In this document: positions 44,828-54,522 of the stretch, piece by piece
Numbering within the stretch: position 1 is the stretch's first letter
Layout: every line of letters begins with the position of its first letter
NCBI RefSeq assembly: GCF_027359675.1
Contig: NZ_CP114786.1
Location: 3,570,501-3,634,500, forward strand
Length of the DNA: 64,000 bases
Source: Roseibium sp. Sym1
Lineage (GTDB): Bacteria > Pseudomonadota > Alphaproteobacteria > Rhizobiales > Stappiaceae
Direction: 5' to 3'
The notes under the pieces: model-generated
What the model saw: only the letters and a program-made list of their open reading frames with translations
What the model was told of the DNA's origin: nothing
Database searches by the model: none
Translations under genes and position numbers: made by a program

Positions 44828-45642
44828 CAGATTTCTCCCGCTTTGAGGTTGTCCAGGAACGGGCCAAAGCCGTTTTCCCCCATCCAGAACCTGACCAGAT
44901 TGTCGACACCGCGCGATGTCAGGGTGGCTCCGGCCAGCGCGTCGACGTGATACTCCTCGCCCTGAGGAGGGGCGGATTTTGCTACGGTGATCAGGAGGTC
45001 GCCGCTGTCATCCGTCAGTTTCTTGCCGCGCCAGAGCGCCTTCCAGCGGGGATTGTCGACTTCCGCGCCGAGACCCGGCGTTTCCGCGTGGCTGTAGAAT
45101 TGAAGCCCGTAAATGTCGTTGCCATTCGCTTCCAGGGCGATGAAACCGTAAAGCGTCGACCACAGACCGTAGCCGTGGATCGGCAGGATCACCTTGTCGA
45201 GGCTGCCGTCGTCCTTGCGCAGCAGGTAGACGGTGACGAATTCGGACTTGCGGCCGATCGAGGCCGGGTCGTCCTCCAGTGCGACCGAGGTCGCCGGATC
45301 GTCCGCCGCGGCGCGTTCATCGAAGGTTGCCGGGTCGAACCGGTCCGTGAATTTGCCGGTGGCCAGTTCGAGGACATGAGGTTCGAACTGCGAGAACGCC
45401 TGGGTGACGTTTTCCTGCGGGTCATAGCGGCCGGCAACCTGCAGGATGTTGATCTGCTTGTCGCGGAGCTTGTTGATCTCCTGGACGGGACGCAACGCGA
45501 CGGCCGCCGCCGACACGATCATCGAGGCGACCAGACAAAGCGACACGGCGACGAAGATGGTCTTGGGCACGGAATCCGGCGGCAGATCCAGGAAGCGCCG
45601 GATGAAGCCCTTGTTGCTGTTGTTTCCGCTGTCTTCAGGCAT
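44827..45642 (-). CDS. nqrC: NQR subunit C
   Basis: A 271-residue subunit anchored by one N-terminal helix ([21 protein letters not shown]) with a large periplasmic FMN domain. The flavinylation motif is AGATLTS near residues 242-248, whose second Thr carries covalently bound FMN added by ApbE. apbE is encoded at 48352-49386. It overlaps nqrB by eight bases. Confidence 0.96.
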   Translation of the reverse strand: MPEDSGNNSNKGFIRRFLDLPPDSVPKTIFVAVSLCLVASMIVSAAAVALRPVQEINKLRDKQINILQVAGRYDPQENVTQAFSQFEPHVLELATGKFTDRFDPATFDERAAADDPATSVALEDDPASIGRKSEFVTVYLLRKDDGSLDKVILPIHGYGLWSTLYGFIALEANGNDIYGLQFYSHAETPGLGAEVDNPRWKALWRGKKLTDDSGDLLITVAKSAPPQGEEYHVDALAGATLTSRGVDNLVRFWMGENGFGPFLDNLKAGEI

Positions 45643-46834
45643 TTCGCTTCGCCCTGCGCTTGATGTTTGCCTGCACCACGAAATAGTCGATCAAGGGTGC
45701 AAAAACGTTACCGAAGAGAATGGCCAGCATCATGCCTTCCGGGAAAGCCGGGTTGATGACGCGGATCATCACCACCATGAAGCCGATCAGGGCGCCATAG
45801 ATGTAGCGGCCGAGATTGGTGTGCGAGGCCGAGACCGGTTCTGTGACCATGAAGGCGAGGCCAAAGGCATAACCGCCAATCACCAGGTGCCAGTACCACG
45901 GCATGGCAAACATCGGGTTGGTGTCCGAGCCGATCAGGTTGAGCAGCGTCGAAAACGCGATCATCCCGGCCAGACAGCCGACCACCAGGCGCCAGTTGGC
46001 GATCTTGGTGACAAGCAGGAAGGCCAGGCCGATCAGGCAGGCGAGGGCCGAGGTTTCGCCAATGCTGCCCTGAAGGATACCGACAAAGGCGTCCATCCAG
46101 GTGACGCCGTGGGCCGCGAGCTGCTGGTAGCCGTCGGACGCGCCGATGGACAGCGCGGTCGCGCCGGAGAACCCGTCCACCGGTGTCCAGATCGTGTCGC
46201 CGGACATCTGTGCCGGATAGGCGAAATAGAGGAAGGCACGGCCGGTGAGGGCGGGGTTGAGGAAGTTCTTGCCCGTGCCGCCGAAGACTTCCTTGCCGAT
46301 GACGACGCCGAAGGAGATGCCGAGGGCGACCTGCCAGAGCGGAGCCGAGGGCGGCAGGATCAGGGCGTAGAGCATGGAGGTGACGAGGAAGCCCTCGTTG
46401 ACCTCATGGCCGCGCACGGTTGCGAAGATCACTTCCCAGATGCCGCCGACCACCAGCGTGGTGATGTAGATCGGCAGGAAATAGAGTAGCCCGTGCATGA
46501 AGTTGGCGAAGGGATTGGCCGGATCGAAGCCGATGCCGAAGGCCTCGATGATCCAGGCGCGCCATCCGGAAGCGCCGTGAACCGCGATGGCCGAATTCAC
46601 CTGGAAACCGACATTGTAGAGCCCGACCAGGATGCAGGGGATCGTGGCGATGACCACGTAGGTCATGATCCGCTTCATGTCGACATAGGAACGGGCATGC
46701 GGCGCGGCGGTTGTGACCGCTTTCGGTGTGTAGATGAAGCTTTCCACCATCTCGTAGACGGGGAAGAGCTTTTCGTATTTGCCGCCTTTTACGAAATAAG
46801 GCTCGGTACGGTCGAAGAAGTTGCGAAGGCCCAA
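45635..46834 (-). CDS. nqrB: NQR subunit B
   Basis: A 399-residue membrane subunit with about ten helices. DGFSGATALSIG contains the S-G-A-T motif whose Thr holds covalent FMN. Opening MGLRNFFDRTEPYFVKGGKYEKLFPVYE is typical. NqrB also holds the quinone site and a riboflavin cofactor. It lies two bases after nqrA. Confidence 0.97.
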   Translation of the reverse strand: MGLRNFFDRTEPYFVKGGKYEKLFPVYEMVESFIYTPKAVTTAAPHARSYVDMKRIMTYVVIATIPCILVGLYNVGFQVNSAIAVHGASGWRAWIIEAFGIGFDPANPFANFMHGLLYFLPIYITTLVVGGIWEVIFATVRGHEVNEGFLVTSMLYALILPPSAPLWQVALGISFGVVIGKEVFGGTGKNFLNPALTGRAFLYFAYPAQMSGDTIWTPVDGFSGATALSIGASDGYQQLAAHGVTWMDAFVGILQGSIGETSALACLIGLAFLLVTKIANWRLVVGCLAGMIAFSTLLNLIGSDTNPMFAMPWYWHLVIGGYAFGLAFMVTEPVSASHTNLGRYIYGALIGFMVVMIRVINPAFPEGMMLAILFGNVFAPLIDYFVVQANIKRRAKRNA

Positions 46835-46836
46835 GA

Positions 46837-48180
46837 TCAGCCCTCCTTCTCAATTTTGGTGAGGCAGTCGCGCAGCGCCATGCCGTATTCATATTTGGCC
46901 GGGCAGGCGAAACCAACCAGGCCCAGGTCTTCTTCGTCCAGTTCCAGCGCGCCGAGCGCCTGGGCCTGGTCCGTGTCCATCACCAGCATTGCGCGAAGCA
47001 GCTGTGTCGGCAGGAAATCCTGCGGCATCAGCTCCTCGAACGTGCCGAGCGGCACCATGGCCCGCCGGCCGCCGTTCAGGTTCGAGGTCAGGGCATAGAG
47101 TTTTTTGGAAAACGCGGAACCGAGCACGGGCTGGACCGCGAATTTGGAGGCCATCGGGCGGATCCAGCCCAGGGGGATCTGCTTGCGGTCTTCCTCGATG
47201 AGGGTGAGCTGGCGGGCGTAGCGACCGAGATAGGCGCTCGATCCCTCGCCGAGCCGGCCGCTGAGGATCGACCCCGATATGAGACGCACCGGTGCGTCGC
47301 CCTCGATCTCACCCCGGGAAAGCTCTTCCATGGAAGCGCCTGCGACCGTGCGGATCAGGCGCGGCCTGGCGCAACGGGGACCGGAGAGGGCGATCACCCT
47401 TGCCGGGTCGTATTGGCCGCTCTGAAGCAGGCGGCCGATGGCGATGACGTCCTGGTAGCCGATGGTCCAGACGGTCTTCGTGGCGCCGGGTGCTTCGAGA
47501 AAATGGATATGAGTGCCGGCGAGGCCTGCCGGATGCGGGCCGGAGAAGTCCGCGGTCTCGATCCCGGCAACATCGCGGCCCGGAATGGCCGCGCCGGTTT
47601 CGTGGCACAGATAGGTCTTGCCGCCGCTGAGCGAGGCGACCGCTTCAAGGCCCCGTGTGAAATCCTCGGCGCTGTCAGCAAGGATCACGGCCGGATCGGG
47701 CGACAGCGGTTCGGTGTCCATGGCGTTGACGAAGATGGCTGCGGCACGGGTTTCCGGGTCGGGCACCTTGGAATAGGGGCGGGTGCGGAAAGACGTCCAC
47801 AGGCCGGACGCGCACAGGCGCTCCACGAGACCCGATGCAGTGGTGGTATCGCCGATGCCGGAGAAATCCAGGGGTGCGGCGGCGTCCTTGTCGACTTCGA
47901 TCTCGACGCTGATCAGGACACGGCGTGCACCACGGTTGATCGCCTTGACGCGGCCGGAAGCCGGCGCGGTGATCATCACATCCGGTGTGTCCTTGTGGAA
48001 AAACAAAGGGGCGCCGAGGCCGACGACATCGCCTTCCTGGACCACCAGTCTCGGTTTCAGGCCGACATAGTCCGCGGCCAGCACCGCTACGGTTTCTGTG
48101 TCCCGGGTCTCTTTGATCTCCTGCACAGGTGCCCCCAGCACCGGTAGATCAAGACCTTTTTTGAGCTTAAAGCTTTGCAC
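46837..48180 (-). CDS. nqrA: NQR subunit A
   Basis: A 447-residue peripheral subunit, the first gene of the operon. The opening FKLKKGLDLPVLGAP and ADYVGLKPRLVVQEGDVVGLGAPLFFHKD are characteristic; IALSGPRCARPRLIRTVAGASMEEL follows. It binds ubiquinone in the cytoplasmic part of the complex. The 170-bp gap to the divergent apbE gene must hold both promoters. Confidence 0.97.
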   Translation of the reverse strand: MQSFKLKKGLDLPVLGAPVQEIKETRDTETVAVLAADYVGLKPRLVVQEGDVVGLGAPLFFHKDTPDVMITAPASGRVKAINRGARRVLISVEIEVDKDAAAPLDFSGIGDTTTASGLVERLCASGLWTSFRTRPYSKVPDPETRAAAIFVNAMDTEPLSPDPAVILADSAEDFTRGLEAVASLSGGKTYLCHETGAAIPGRDVAGIETADFSGPHPAGLAGTHIHFLEAPGATKTVWTIGYQDVIAIGRLLQSGQYDPARVIALSGPRCARPRLIRTVAGASMEELSRGEIEGDAPVRLISGSILSGRLGEGSSAYLGRYARQLTLIEEDRKQIPLGWIRPMASKFAVQPVLGSAFSKKLYALTSNLNGGRRAMVPLGTFEELMPQDFLPTQLLRAMLVMDTDQAQALGALELDEEDLGLVGFACPAKYEYGMALRDCLTKIEKEG

Positions 48181-48351
48181 GCATCTGGCCTCCAGATTTC
48201 GACAAAACGCCGTATCCTACGTTTTTGCGCCGCGAAAAAGAACTAATTTGCCAATTTGTGACATTTTTTTGTTGAATCAGACATCGGAACCAATGAAAAG
48301 CGCGACTGAATGGCGGCGCAAGTCGCAGGTGATCGATCGGAGGCTGGTATC

Positions 48352-49386
48352 GTGCCAACTAACATTAAATTCTCCCGGCGGAGTTTCATCCTGATGTCGC
48401 TCACTGTGGCTGCCTGCAAAGGCGGCGCGGACGTGATCGAACTCTCAGGGTCGACGATGGGAACGAGTTATTCGGTCACGGCTCTAGACCATGATCGGAT
48501 CGTGGACAAGGCCGCCCTGCGTCAGGCGATCGAAAACAGCCTGCTGAAAGTCAACGCGCAGATGTCCAACTGGGACGCTTCTTCCGAAGTGTCGCGGTTC
48601 AACGCTCATGCCTCGACCCAGCCGATGACCGTCTCGAAGGACCTTGCCAGGGTCGTCAGCGCGGCCAAGGACGTTCACCTGGCAAGCGATGGCCAGTTCG
48701 ATATCACCCTCGGCCCGGTGATCGAGGCCTGGGGCTTCGGCGCCAAAGGCGGCCGCAGGCATGACGCACCCGCAGCGGACAAGCTGGCCGCGGCGGTGAC
48801 GGCCGCAGGACAGAGCCATGGTCTGGAAGTGAGCGGGACACAGCTGCGCAAGAGCCGTCCCGATACCGAGATCTACCTGCCGTCCATCGGCAAGGGCTAT
48901 GGCATCGACCAGATGGCACATGCGGTCAAAGGCTTTGGCTTGAATGACTTCATGGTCGAGATTGGCGGCGACCTCTATGTGTCCGGCCACAATGCCGACG
49001 GTCTCGACTGGCAGATCGGCATCGAATCCCCCGATGCCCGCAACCGTCAGGCCTATCAGGTCGCCAGCGCCTCCAACCTGGGCATGGCAACGTCGGGCGA
49101 CTACCGGAACTATTTCGAGCAGGACGGCGTGCGGTATTCGCACATTATCGACGCGAAGACCGGCCGGCCGATCACCCACCGGACCGCTTCGGTGACCGTG
49201 CTGGCGGAAAATGCCATGCTCGCCGATGCCTGGGCCACAGCCTTGCTCGTACATGGGACGGAGCGCGGTCTCGAGATCGCAAATCAGCGTGACCTCGCCG
49301 TTCTGTTCATTGACCGGCATGCCGATGCGGGCGAAAAAGGCTTCGTGACGACCTCCAGCAACACGTTTGCTGCCCTTCAGGCCTAA
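48352..49386 (+). CDS. apbE: FAD:protein FMN transferase (NQR flavinylation)
   Basis: A 344-residue lipoprotein-like enzyme. The GTG at 48352 has GGAGG eight bases upstream, better than the ATG at 48310. The N-terminus has SRRSF plus LTVAAC, a lipobox, with the mature Cys at about residue 22. Family motifs are GSTMGTSYSV, DITLGPVIEAWGFG, LPSIGKGYGIDQMA, EIGGDLYVSG and HIIDAKTGRP with its metal-binding Asp. It transfers FMN from FAD to Thr in NqrB and NqrC. Divergent from nqrA and followed by nqrM. Confidence 0.95.
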   Translation: MPTNIKFSRRSFILMSLTVAACKGGADVIELSGSTMGTSYSVTALDHDRIVDKAALRQAIENSLLKVNAQMSNWDASSEVSRFNAHASTQPMTVSKDLARVVSAAKDVHLASDGQFDITLGPVIEAWGFGAKGGRRHDAPAADKLAAAVTAAGQSHGLEVSGTQLRKSRPDTEIYLPSIGKGYGIDQMAHAVKGFGLNDFMVEIGGDLYVSGHNADGLDWQIGIESPDARNRQAYQVASASNLGMATSGDYRNYFEQDGVRYSHIIDAKTGRPITHRTASVTVLAENAMLADAWATALLVHGTERGLEIANQRDLAVLFIDRHADAGEKGFVTTSSNTFAALQA

Positions 49387-49404
49387 CCCGAACGGACCGA
49401 AACC

Positions 49405-49653
49405 GTGCTGACCTTTGTTCTGGCTTTCGCGCTTTTGTTGACCGTCATCGTCGGGATGGCGGTCGGCGTGATCTTTTCCGGCCGGACCATCAAGGGCAGC
49501 TGCGGTGGGCTGAACGCGATCGCCGACGCGGATCATTGCCTGGTCTGCAACAAGGAAATCGATCCCAATAGTCCGCTGCGGGAACGCCTTGCCTGTCCGC
49601 GGGCCCGCAAGATGCTTTCCGAGATGGAAGCTCAGGAGAACCGTGCCGGCTAA
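49405..49653 (+). CDS. nqrM: NQR maturation protein NqrM
   Basis: An 82-residue protein starting with GTG, 18 bases after apbE. One N-terminal membrane helix ([23 protein letters not shown]) is followed by a cysteine-bearing domain (GSCGGL, CLVC, ACPRA), matching the DUF539/NqrM family. NqrM is needed to place the iron centre in NqrDE. Four cysteines are in place. Confidence 0.93.
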   Translation: MLTFVLAFALLLTVIVGMAVGVIFSGRTIKGSCGGLNAIADADHCLVCNKEIDPNSPLRERLACPRARKMLSEMEAQENRAG

Positions 49654-49835
49654 CCTGGCGCGGTCACCGGAATGAAGGCGACGAGCGCCAGGCAGGCGCC
49701 CGCGATCACGCCGAACAGCCACAATTGCCAGCGCGGCCCTTCCTTCACCCAGACACGGCGATACTGGTAGCCCGCCAGGCAGGCGAGCACGAAGAATATC
49801 GTCGCGGTCAGGGGCGTCAGAAATAGTTCTGCCAA
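49650..49835 (-). CDS. Small two-helix membrane protein
   Basis: A 61-residue protein (TTG start, AAGGA about ten bases upstream) with two hydrophobic helices joined by [16 protein letters not shown]. It overlaps the end of nqrM by four bases on the opposite strand. No family is recognised; the hydrophobic-basic-hydrophobic pattern makes it a plausible real gene, though a chance frame cannot be ruled out. Confidence 0.5.
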   Translation of the reverse strand: MAELFLTPLTATIFFVLACLAGYQYRRVWVKEGPRWQLWLFGVIAGACLALVAFIPVTAPG

Positions 49836-49918
49836 TTTGGAGAGTTCCTTAGGCTGACCAGTTTCGGTTAAGCTGTGTCTTACTGCCCGAGGCGGTCATT
49901 CAGTAAGGAGCCACTTTC

Positions 49919-50440
49919 ATGCCAAGCTCTTATCAGGCGCCCAGCCGAAAAGACAAGATGCACGCTACCACGCATAGCCAGACTCCCGACACGAATCTCA
50001 AGCATGAAACCGCGACCGTGCGGAAGATCCTCGATCAAAAGGGATCGGATGTTTATTCACTCCGCCCGCAGAACACGCTGCATGAAGCGGTCGTGATGCT
50101 TCGCGACAAGCGGATCGGCGCCGTGGTGGTGAAGGATTCCGAAGGCAAGCTGCAAGGCATCCTGTCCGAACGCGACATCGTGCGCCGGCTTGCCGAAACT
50201 CCCGGCCAGACGCTGCCGCAAAAGGTCGAGGACATCATGACCACCGCCGTCGAGGTCTGCCATCCCGAAGACGCCCTGATCACGGTCTTGCGCAAGATGA
50301 CGGACGGCCGCTTCCGCCACCTGCCGGTTGTCGAGGATGACGGCCTGGTCGGCATCATCACCATCGGCGACGTGGTGAACTATCGGCTGACGGAGCTGGA
50401 ATACGAGGCACTTCAGCTGAAACAGCTGATCGTGGGATAG
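49919..50440 (+). CDS. CBS-domain pair protein
   Basis: A 173-residue cytosolic protein with two CBS motifs: TLHEAVVMLRDKRIGAVVVKDSEGKLQGILSERDIVRRLAE and ALITVLRKMTDGRFRHLPVVEDDGLVGIITIGDVVNYRLTELEYEA. AAGGAG precedes the ATG. Stand-alone CBS pairs bind adenine nucleotides and sense energy state or thioredoxin-linked stress. The partner is unknown. Confidence 0.9.
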   Translation: MPSSYQAPSRKDKMHATTHSQTPDTNLKHETATVRKILDQKGSDVYSLRPQNTLHEAVVMLRDKRIGAVVVKDSEGKLQGILSERDIVRRLAETPGQTLPQKVEDIMTTAVEVCHPEDALITVLRKMTDGRFRHLPVVEDDGLVGIITIGDVVNYRLTELEYEALQLKQLIVG

Positions 50441-50450
50441 AACCCGGAAC

Positions 50451-50494
50451 GACACGAGGCATCAGGCGCAACTGTATGCCTGATGCCTCGTGTC
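50451..50494. terminator. Perfect 17-bp hairpin between convergent genes
   Basis: GACACGAGGCATCAGGC (50451-50467) pairs without mismatch to GCCTGATGCCTCGTGTC (50478-50494) around a ten-base loop, between the CBS and PhzF genes. It is probably a bidirectional terminator although no T-run follows. Confidence 0.75.
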
Positions 50495-50521
50495 CTGTGA
50501 TCTGTCCCAATCCGGGTGGCG

Positions 50522-51361
50522 TCAGCCGATTTCGCGGGTTCCACCGGAAACACGGACCGGCGCCCCCTTCGTTTCCGTCAGCTCCACCTTGATCAGCGAA
50601 GGGCTGCCCATGTCCTCGCCCTGACGAATGGTGAAACTGCCGCCATGCGGCCAGCCGGTATCACGAAGATAGCCTGCAAAGGCGGCCGCCGCGGCACCGG
50701 TCGCCGGGTCTTCGAGCACGCCGCCGGAGGCGAAGGCATTTCGCGCGACAAAGGCCTGATCCGCGTCGATAAAGACCAGCATTATCGTGACGAGCCCATG
50801 GCGGCGCATGACGGCGCGGCCCTGGTCGAGATCGTAGGTCATGGCGGCGAGGCGGGCGCGGTCCTTCAGGGGCAGCACGATGTGATCCGCGCCGCCATGA
50901 ATGCGTGCCGGTGCAAGGCGCGGGTCGAGATCCTCTTCCTCCAGACCGAACAATGACAAGGCCTCCTTGCGTTCCTCCTCCGAGAGGGCCTGGCTCCGCG
51001 TCGGCGGGGACTGCAGCGTTGCGAGCATGCCGTCCGGGGTCTCCCGGGTCTCGACCGAGATCGACGCATTGTTCAGGGTCAGGGCGAAAGTGCCGGGGCC
51101 GCCATGCTGTCCCAATGCCGCGCCAAGGGCGATGGTCGCATGCCCGCAGAAGGGGACCTCGGATTCGGGCGAGAAGTAGCGGACACGCCAGGTCTTGCCG
51201 GTGTCGTCCTGCGGAACCGCAAAGGCCGTCTCCGAATAGCCGACTTCGGCCGCGATGCGGGCCATGTCCCTTTCGTCGGCGCTTTCCTCAAGCAAGACGA
51301 CCCCGGCGGGATTGCCTCCTGCCGATCCCTGGCTGAAGGCTGCAATTCGTTGAATGTTCAT
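50522..51361 (-). CDS. PhzF-family isomerase
   Basis: A 279-residue protein, ATG preceded by AGGAG. Family marks are AFSQGSAGGNPAGVVLL, VGYSETAFAVP with the catalytic Glu, SEVPFCGHATIALGAALG and GAAAAAFAGYLRDTGW. Members isomerise small metabolites as in phenazine synthesis; most have unknown substrates. It is divergent from an Lrp-type regulator gene, which probably controls it. Confidence 0.88.
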   Translation of the reverse strand: MNIQRIAAFSQGSAGGNPAGVVLLEESADERDMARIAAEVGYSETAFAVPQDDTGKTWRVRYFSPESEVPFCGHATIALGAALGQHGGPGTFALTLNNASISVETRETPDGMLATLQSPPTRSQALSEEERKEALSLFGLEEEDLDPRLAPARIHGGADHIVLPLKDRARLAAMTYDLDQGRAVMRRHGLVTIMLVFIDADQAFVARNAFASGGVLEDPATGAAAAAFAGYLRDTGWPHGGSFTIRQGEDMGSPSLIKVELTETKGAPVRVSGGTREIG

Positions 51362-51483
51362 CGGAAACTCCTGTGCTTGTTTGACAGGATTTTAGGGCGG
51401 GCCTAGGCTTCTGTCCCTGCGGTGGTGATGGTGTTTCGCACAAATCGCCTTCAGATCAAAACTGTTGAGAGGTGGTTGCCTTC

Positions 51484-51939
51484 ATGTCGAAAACGCTGGA
51501 TCAGACGGACTGCCGGATCATCGAGATCCTCGAAGCCGATGGGCGCATGAGCCTTGCGGATATCGGCAAGGAGGTCGACTTGTCCGGTCCTGCTGTCGGT
51601 GAGCGCCTCCGCAATCTGCGCGACCAGGGGTATGTCGCCGGTTTCGGTGCGAAGATCAATTTGCGTGCGCTCGGCTATACGATCCAGGCGCTGGTCCGGA
51701 TCAAGCCGCGCAGCGGGCAGCTTCATGTGGTCGAACGGATGATCGAGGAACAGCCCCGCTTCATGTCCTGCGATCGTGTCACCGGGGACGACTGCTATGT
51801 CACGCGCCTGGCCCTTGCCGACGTGGCCGAGCTGGACGACATCTTGCTGCCTTTCCACGAGCGCGCCGAAACGCACACATCGATCGTGAAATCCTCTATC
51901 TTTGAAAACCGGTTGCCGCCGCTGCGCCCGGTCAGATAA
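51484..51939 (+). CDS. Lrp/AsnC-family regulator
   Basis: A 151-residue regulator. HTH: DQTDCRIIEILEADGRMSLADIGKEVDLSGPAVGERLRNLRDQGYVAGF; the C-terminal RAM-type ligand domain follows (ALVRIKPRSGQLHVVERMIEEQPRFMSCDRVTGDDCYVTRLAL). The ATG at 51484 has AGAGGTGG about 10 bases upstream. It is divergent from phzF across 122 bp. Confidence 0.9.
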   Translation: MSKTLDQTDCRIIEILEADGRMSLADIGKEVDLSGPAVGERLRNLRDQGYVAGFGAKINLRALGYTIQALVRIKPRSGQLHVVERMIEEQPRFMSCDRVTGDDCYVTRLALADVAELDDILLPFHERAETHTSIVKSSIFENRLPPLRPVR

Positions 51940-52464
51940 CGGCCGGAAGCCGCAGAGTATCGAGCCGGCTCGAGCGTTGGCCGGGAAATCCTCATGCCCA
52001 TTCCCCCGGCATGCCGCGCCGAACGGCAGGATGGCATTGTCAAAAACAGTGTCTGTGACAATGCCGCGGCGGATCGTTGTCGCTCCGCCTACGCCAAGCA
52101 AGAAGTTGCCGCCGGGTCGTTCCTTCGGGATATGGGCGTGGTCATCGCCGTCCGGCAGGGGCCGGGTGATCGGGGCCGAACCCGAAGTCAGCTTGAAACA
52201 TCGTGGCGAGCGTTGAAGGTCCGCAATGCCGGTCGAGACCATCGGACTGCGGAGCTTTCCTGCTGGCGGCCCGTCGTCCAAAACACCGCAAATACGCATT
52301 TCATGGGACAAATGATCTCTTGGAACCTTTCTGCCGTTAATGCCGGAAGCTCTTTGTTTTCATCTAAGCATCAGAAAATAAGAGATAAATTTTGAATCCC
52401 TTAGGGCGATGGATGGAATGCCGTTGACAACGTTTATTGAGTAATTCAAGAATTGGCCCAACAA
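51940..52464. other. Long intergenic region, nothing recognised
   Basis: About 520 bp between the Lrp and GntR genes. It holds only unsupported frames. The last 130 bp are AT-rich and include TTGACA at 52424-52429, a possible -35 box for the GntR gene, but no matching -10 is clear. Confidence 0.4.
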
Positions 52465-52486
52465 AATAATATTACTAATAATATTA
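52465..52486 (+). promoter_or_regulatory. AT-rich tandem repeat upstream of the GntR gene
   Basis: AATAATATTA occurs twice with a 12-bp period (52465-52474 and 52477-52486), ending 15 bp before the start codon. Each copy contains the palindrome TAATATTA. It is a candidate autoregulatory operator. Confidence 0.5.
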
Positions 52487-52501
52487 ATCGATGAGGCAGG
52501 C

Positions 52502-53236
52502 ATGGGCTCGCAATCGGATTTAGAGACGTCTTCCGCCGGCGTGCCGTCAATCGGCGGGTCTGCCGTTGACGTGATGGTCGAACAGATCCGCGGTCTCATT
52601 ACAAAGGGCGGAATGAAGGTTGGCGACAGTCTGCCGACCGAACGGGAGCTGTGTGAACGGTTCGGCGCAGGCCGCAATACGGTGCGCGAGGCGATGCGGA
52701 TCCTGAAAGCCTACGGACTGGTCGAAGTCAGGCCCAAGGTCGGAGCGACCATCACCGACAACCGGATGTCGCGCGCGTTCGAGCTGTTTTCCTTCAACAC
52801 GATGGAAGTGTCCCGGAAGACGTTCAGTGACGTGCAGGCATTTCGCGATCTGCTTGAAGTCGGGTCCGCGGAACAGATCCTCGACAGGCTTCAGGAGAGC
52901 GACATCGTGGACCTGCGCCGCATCAATGCCGGATTGAGGCAGATCGACGATATCGCCGAAGCCTCGGAGGTCGATTTTTCGTTTCACGTCCGCCTGATCA
53001 GCATTCTCGACAACGCGGCCATTCTCGATGTCTACAACGTGATGAAGCCCGTGATCCTGCGGATCATGCAACTTGGCAAGACCCGCAGGACCTTCGAGAC
53101 CGAAACCTGTCTCGAGCACGAGAAGGTCATCGCGGCGCTCGCGGCCAGGGACCGCCTCGGCTTCCAGTTTCAGCTGCGCAACCACCTCATGATCGGTTTC
53201 CGGAATTTCAGCGACGAGTTGGAGGGCTCCCGCTGA
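52502..53236 (+). CDS. GntR/FadR-family regulator of the ABC importer
   Basis: A 244-residue regulator with GAGG before the ATG. The winged helix is LPTERELCERFGAGRNTVREAMRILKAYGLVEVRPKVGATI; the C-terminal FCD-type helical domain has the usual D-x-x-x-H and later H residues (VDFSFHVRLI, HEKVIAAL, RNHLMIGFRNF). It precedes the importer genes by 93 bp and probably responds to the imported sugar or acid. Confidence 0.9.
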   Translation: MGSQSDLETSSAGVPSIGGSAVDVMVEQIRGLITKGGMKVGDSLPTERELCERFGAGRNTVREAMRILKAYGLVEVRPKVGATITDNRMSRAFELFSFNTMEVSRKTFSDVQAFRDLLEVGSAEQILDRLQESDIVDLRRINAGLRQIDDIAEASEVDFSFHVRLISILDNAAILDVYNVMKPVILRIMQLGKTRRTFETETCLEHEKVIAALAARDRLGFQFQLRNHLMIGFRNFSDELEGSR

Positions 53237-53329
53237 AACCGAGGGCGCAAGGCGCCCTGAAAAATGGAGGCAGGAAGGCGCCGTCCTGCCAACGAAACGA
53301 ACGAAGGCGCGTCTCAAGGGAGGAATGTC

Positions 53330-54451
53330 ATGAAGAAAATACTGAAATTGCCGACTGCCGCCGCGGTATTGGCGCTGACTGCCCAGATGGCCGTTGCGGC
53401 GCCTGAAACCGTTTCCGGTCCTGGCGCCGATCCTGACTGCTTCGCATCTGTCTCGAGCGACACCAAGTACTTCCAGTGGCCGGCACGCGAAGGGCCCTTC
53501 AAGATTGCCCTGGTAAACGGCTTCATCGCCAATGACTGGCGCGTGCAGATGATTGCCGTGGCAAAGGCCTATGCCGAACAGGACGAGGTCGCGGCCGATA
53601 TCGAGGAGTTCAAGGTGATCTCCGTCGGGGAGGACATCGCCGCCCAGATTGCCGCGGCGAACAACTTCATCGATCAGGAATTCGACGCCATTATCGTGAA
53701 TGCCAACAACACGGCGGCCTTCGGCGGCGTCGTGCGCAAAGCCAATGAAGCCGGCGTCATCGTGCTCAGCTTCGACAATGTCATCGACGATCCGATGAAC
53801 GTCCAGATCAATGTCGACCAGAAGGGCATTGGCTACAAGGCCGGTGAATTCCTTGCGGGCAAGACCGGCGGCGACGAGGCCGATCTGCTGTTCGTGCGTG
53901 GTCCTGCGGGCCAGCCGGTCGATATTGCACGCGCGGAAGGCTTTCACGCGGCGCTTGAAGACACCGGACGCAAATTCAACGTGACCGAAGTTGTCGGCAA
54001 CTGGAACCCGGGCGACGCCCAGAAAGTGACAGCAGACGCGATCGCGGCGGGGGGCATGTTCGACGGCATTTATGTCGAGGCCGGTTCGCAAGGGGCGGCA
54101 CAGGCAATGATCGATGCCGGCAAATTCATCGTTCCCGTCGTGGGCGAGGATGAAAACGCCTTCCGTCTCCTGTGCAACGAATATCACGACAAGGGCATGG
54201 AATGTCAGTCCGGTGGCACCGGCCCCGCGCAATCCGCCGTGACGATCAAGGTTGCCCTGGCGGCGCTCAAGGGGGAAGTCATTCCGCAGCAGATCGCGTT
54301 GCCGACCTCGTTCTCCTTCTCACCATACGAAGAAGGTGTCGAGGTCTTTCCGGACCTGCCGGGCAGTGCCTTCACCGGCAACAATTTCCCGGCCTGCAAC
54401 ATCGGTTTCACCACAGAGGAAATCGCGGCGCAGGATGGCAAGAACAATTGA
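53330..54451 (+). CDS. Ribose-type ABC substrate-binding protein
   Basis: A 373-residue periplasmic protein; GGGAGGA before the ATG; signal peptide ends at AVAAPE (about residue 24). Peripla_BP_4-type pattern: KIALVNGFIANDWRVQMIAVAKAYAEQ, IAAANNFIDQEFDAIIVNANNTAAFGGVVRKANEAGVIVLSFDNVID. A cysteine at residue 36 (DPDCFA), LLCNEY, GMECQ and FPACNIG may form disulfides. The ligand is probably a sugar or polyol; none can be named. Confidence 0.9.
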   Translation: MKKILKLPTAAAVLALTAQMAVAAPETVSGPGADPDCFASVSSDTKYFQWPAREGPFKIALVNGFIANDWRVQMIAVAKAYAEQDEVAADIEEFKVISVGEDIAAQIAAANNFIDQEFDAIIVNANNTAAFGGVVRKANEAGVIVLSFDNVIDDPMNVQINVDQKGIGYKAGEFLAGKTGGDEADLLFVRGPAGQPVDIARAEGFHAALEDTGRKFNVTEVVGNWNPGDAQKVTADAIAAGGMFDGIYVEAGSQGAAQAMIDAGKFIVPVVGEDENAFRLLCNEYHDKGMECQSGGTGPAQSAVTIKVALAALKGEVIPQQIALPTSFSFSPYEEGVEVFPDLPGSAFTGNNFPACNIGFTTEEIAAQDGKNN

Positions 54452-54522
54452 GGCCTGAAAATGCAGTTTCGCCGGCGACGTTCCGGTCGCCGGCGAACAC
54501 TGCTCTGGTTGGGGATGGCAAA

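Noticed and set aside
51994..52395. Open frame in the Lrp-GntR gap
   Set aside because: No good start site or family pattern, and it ends in the AT-rich promoter region of the GntR gene.
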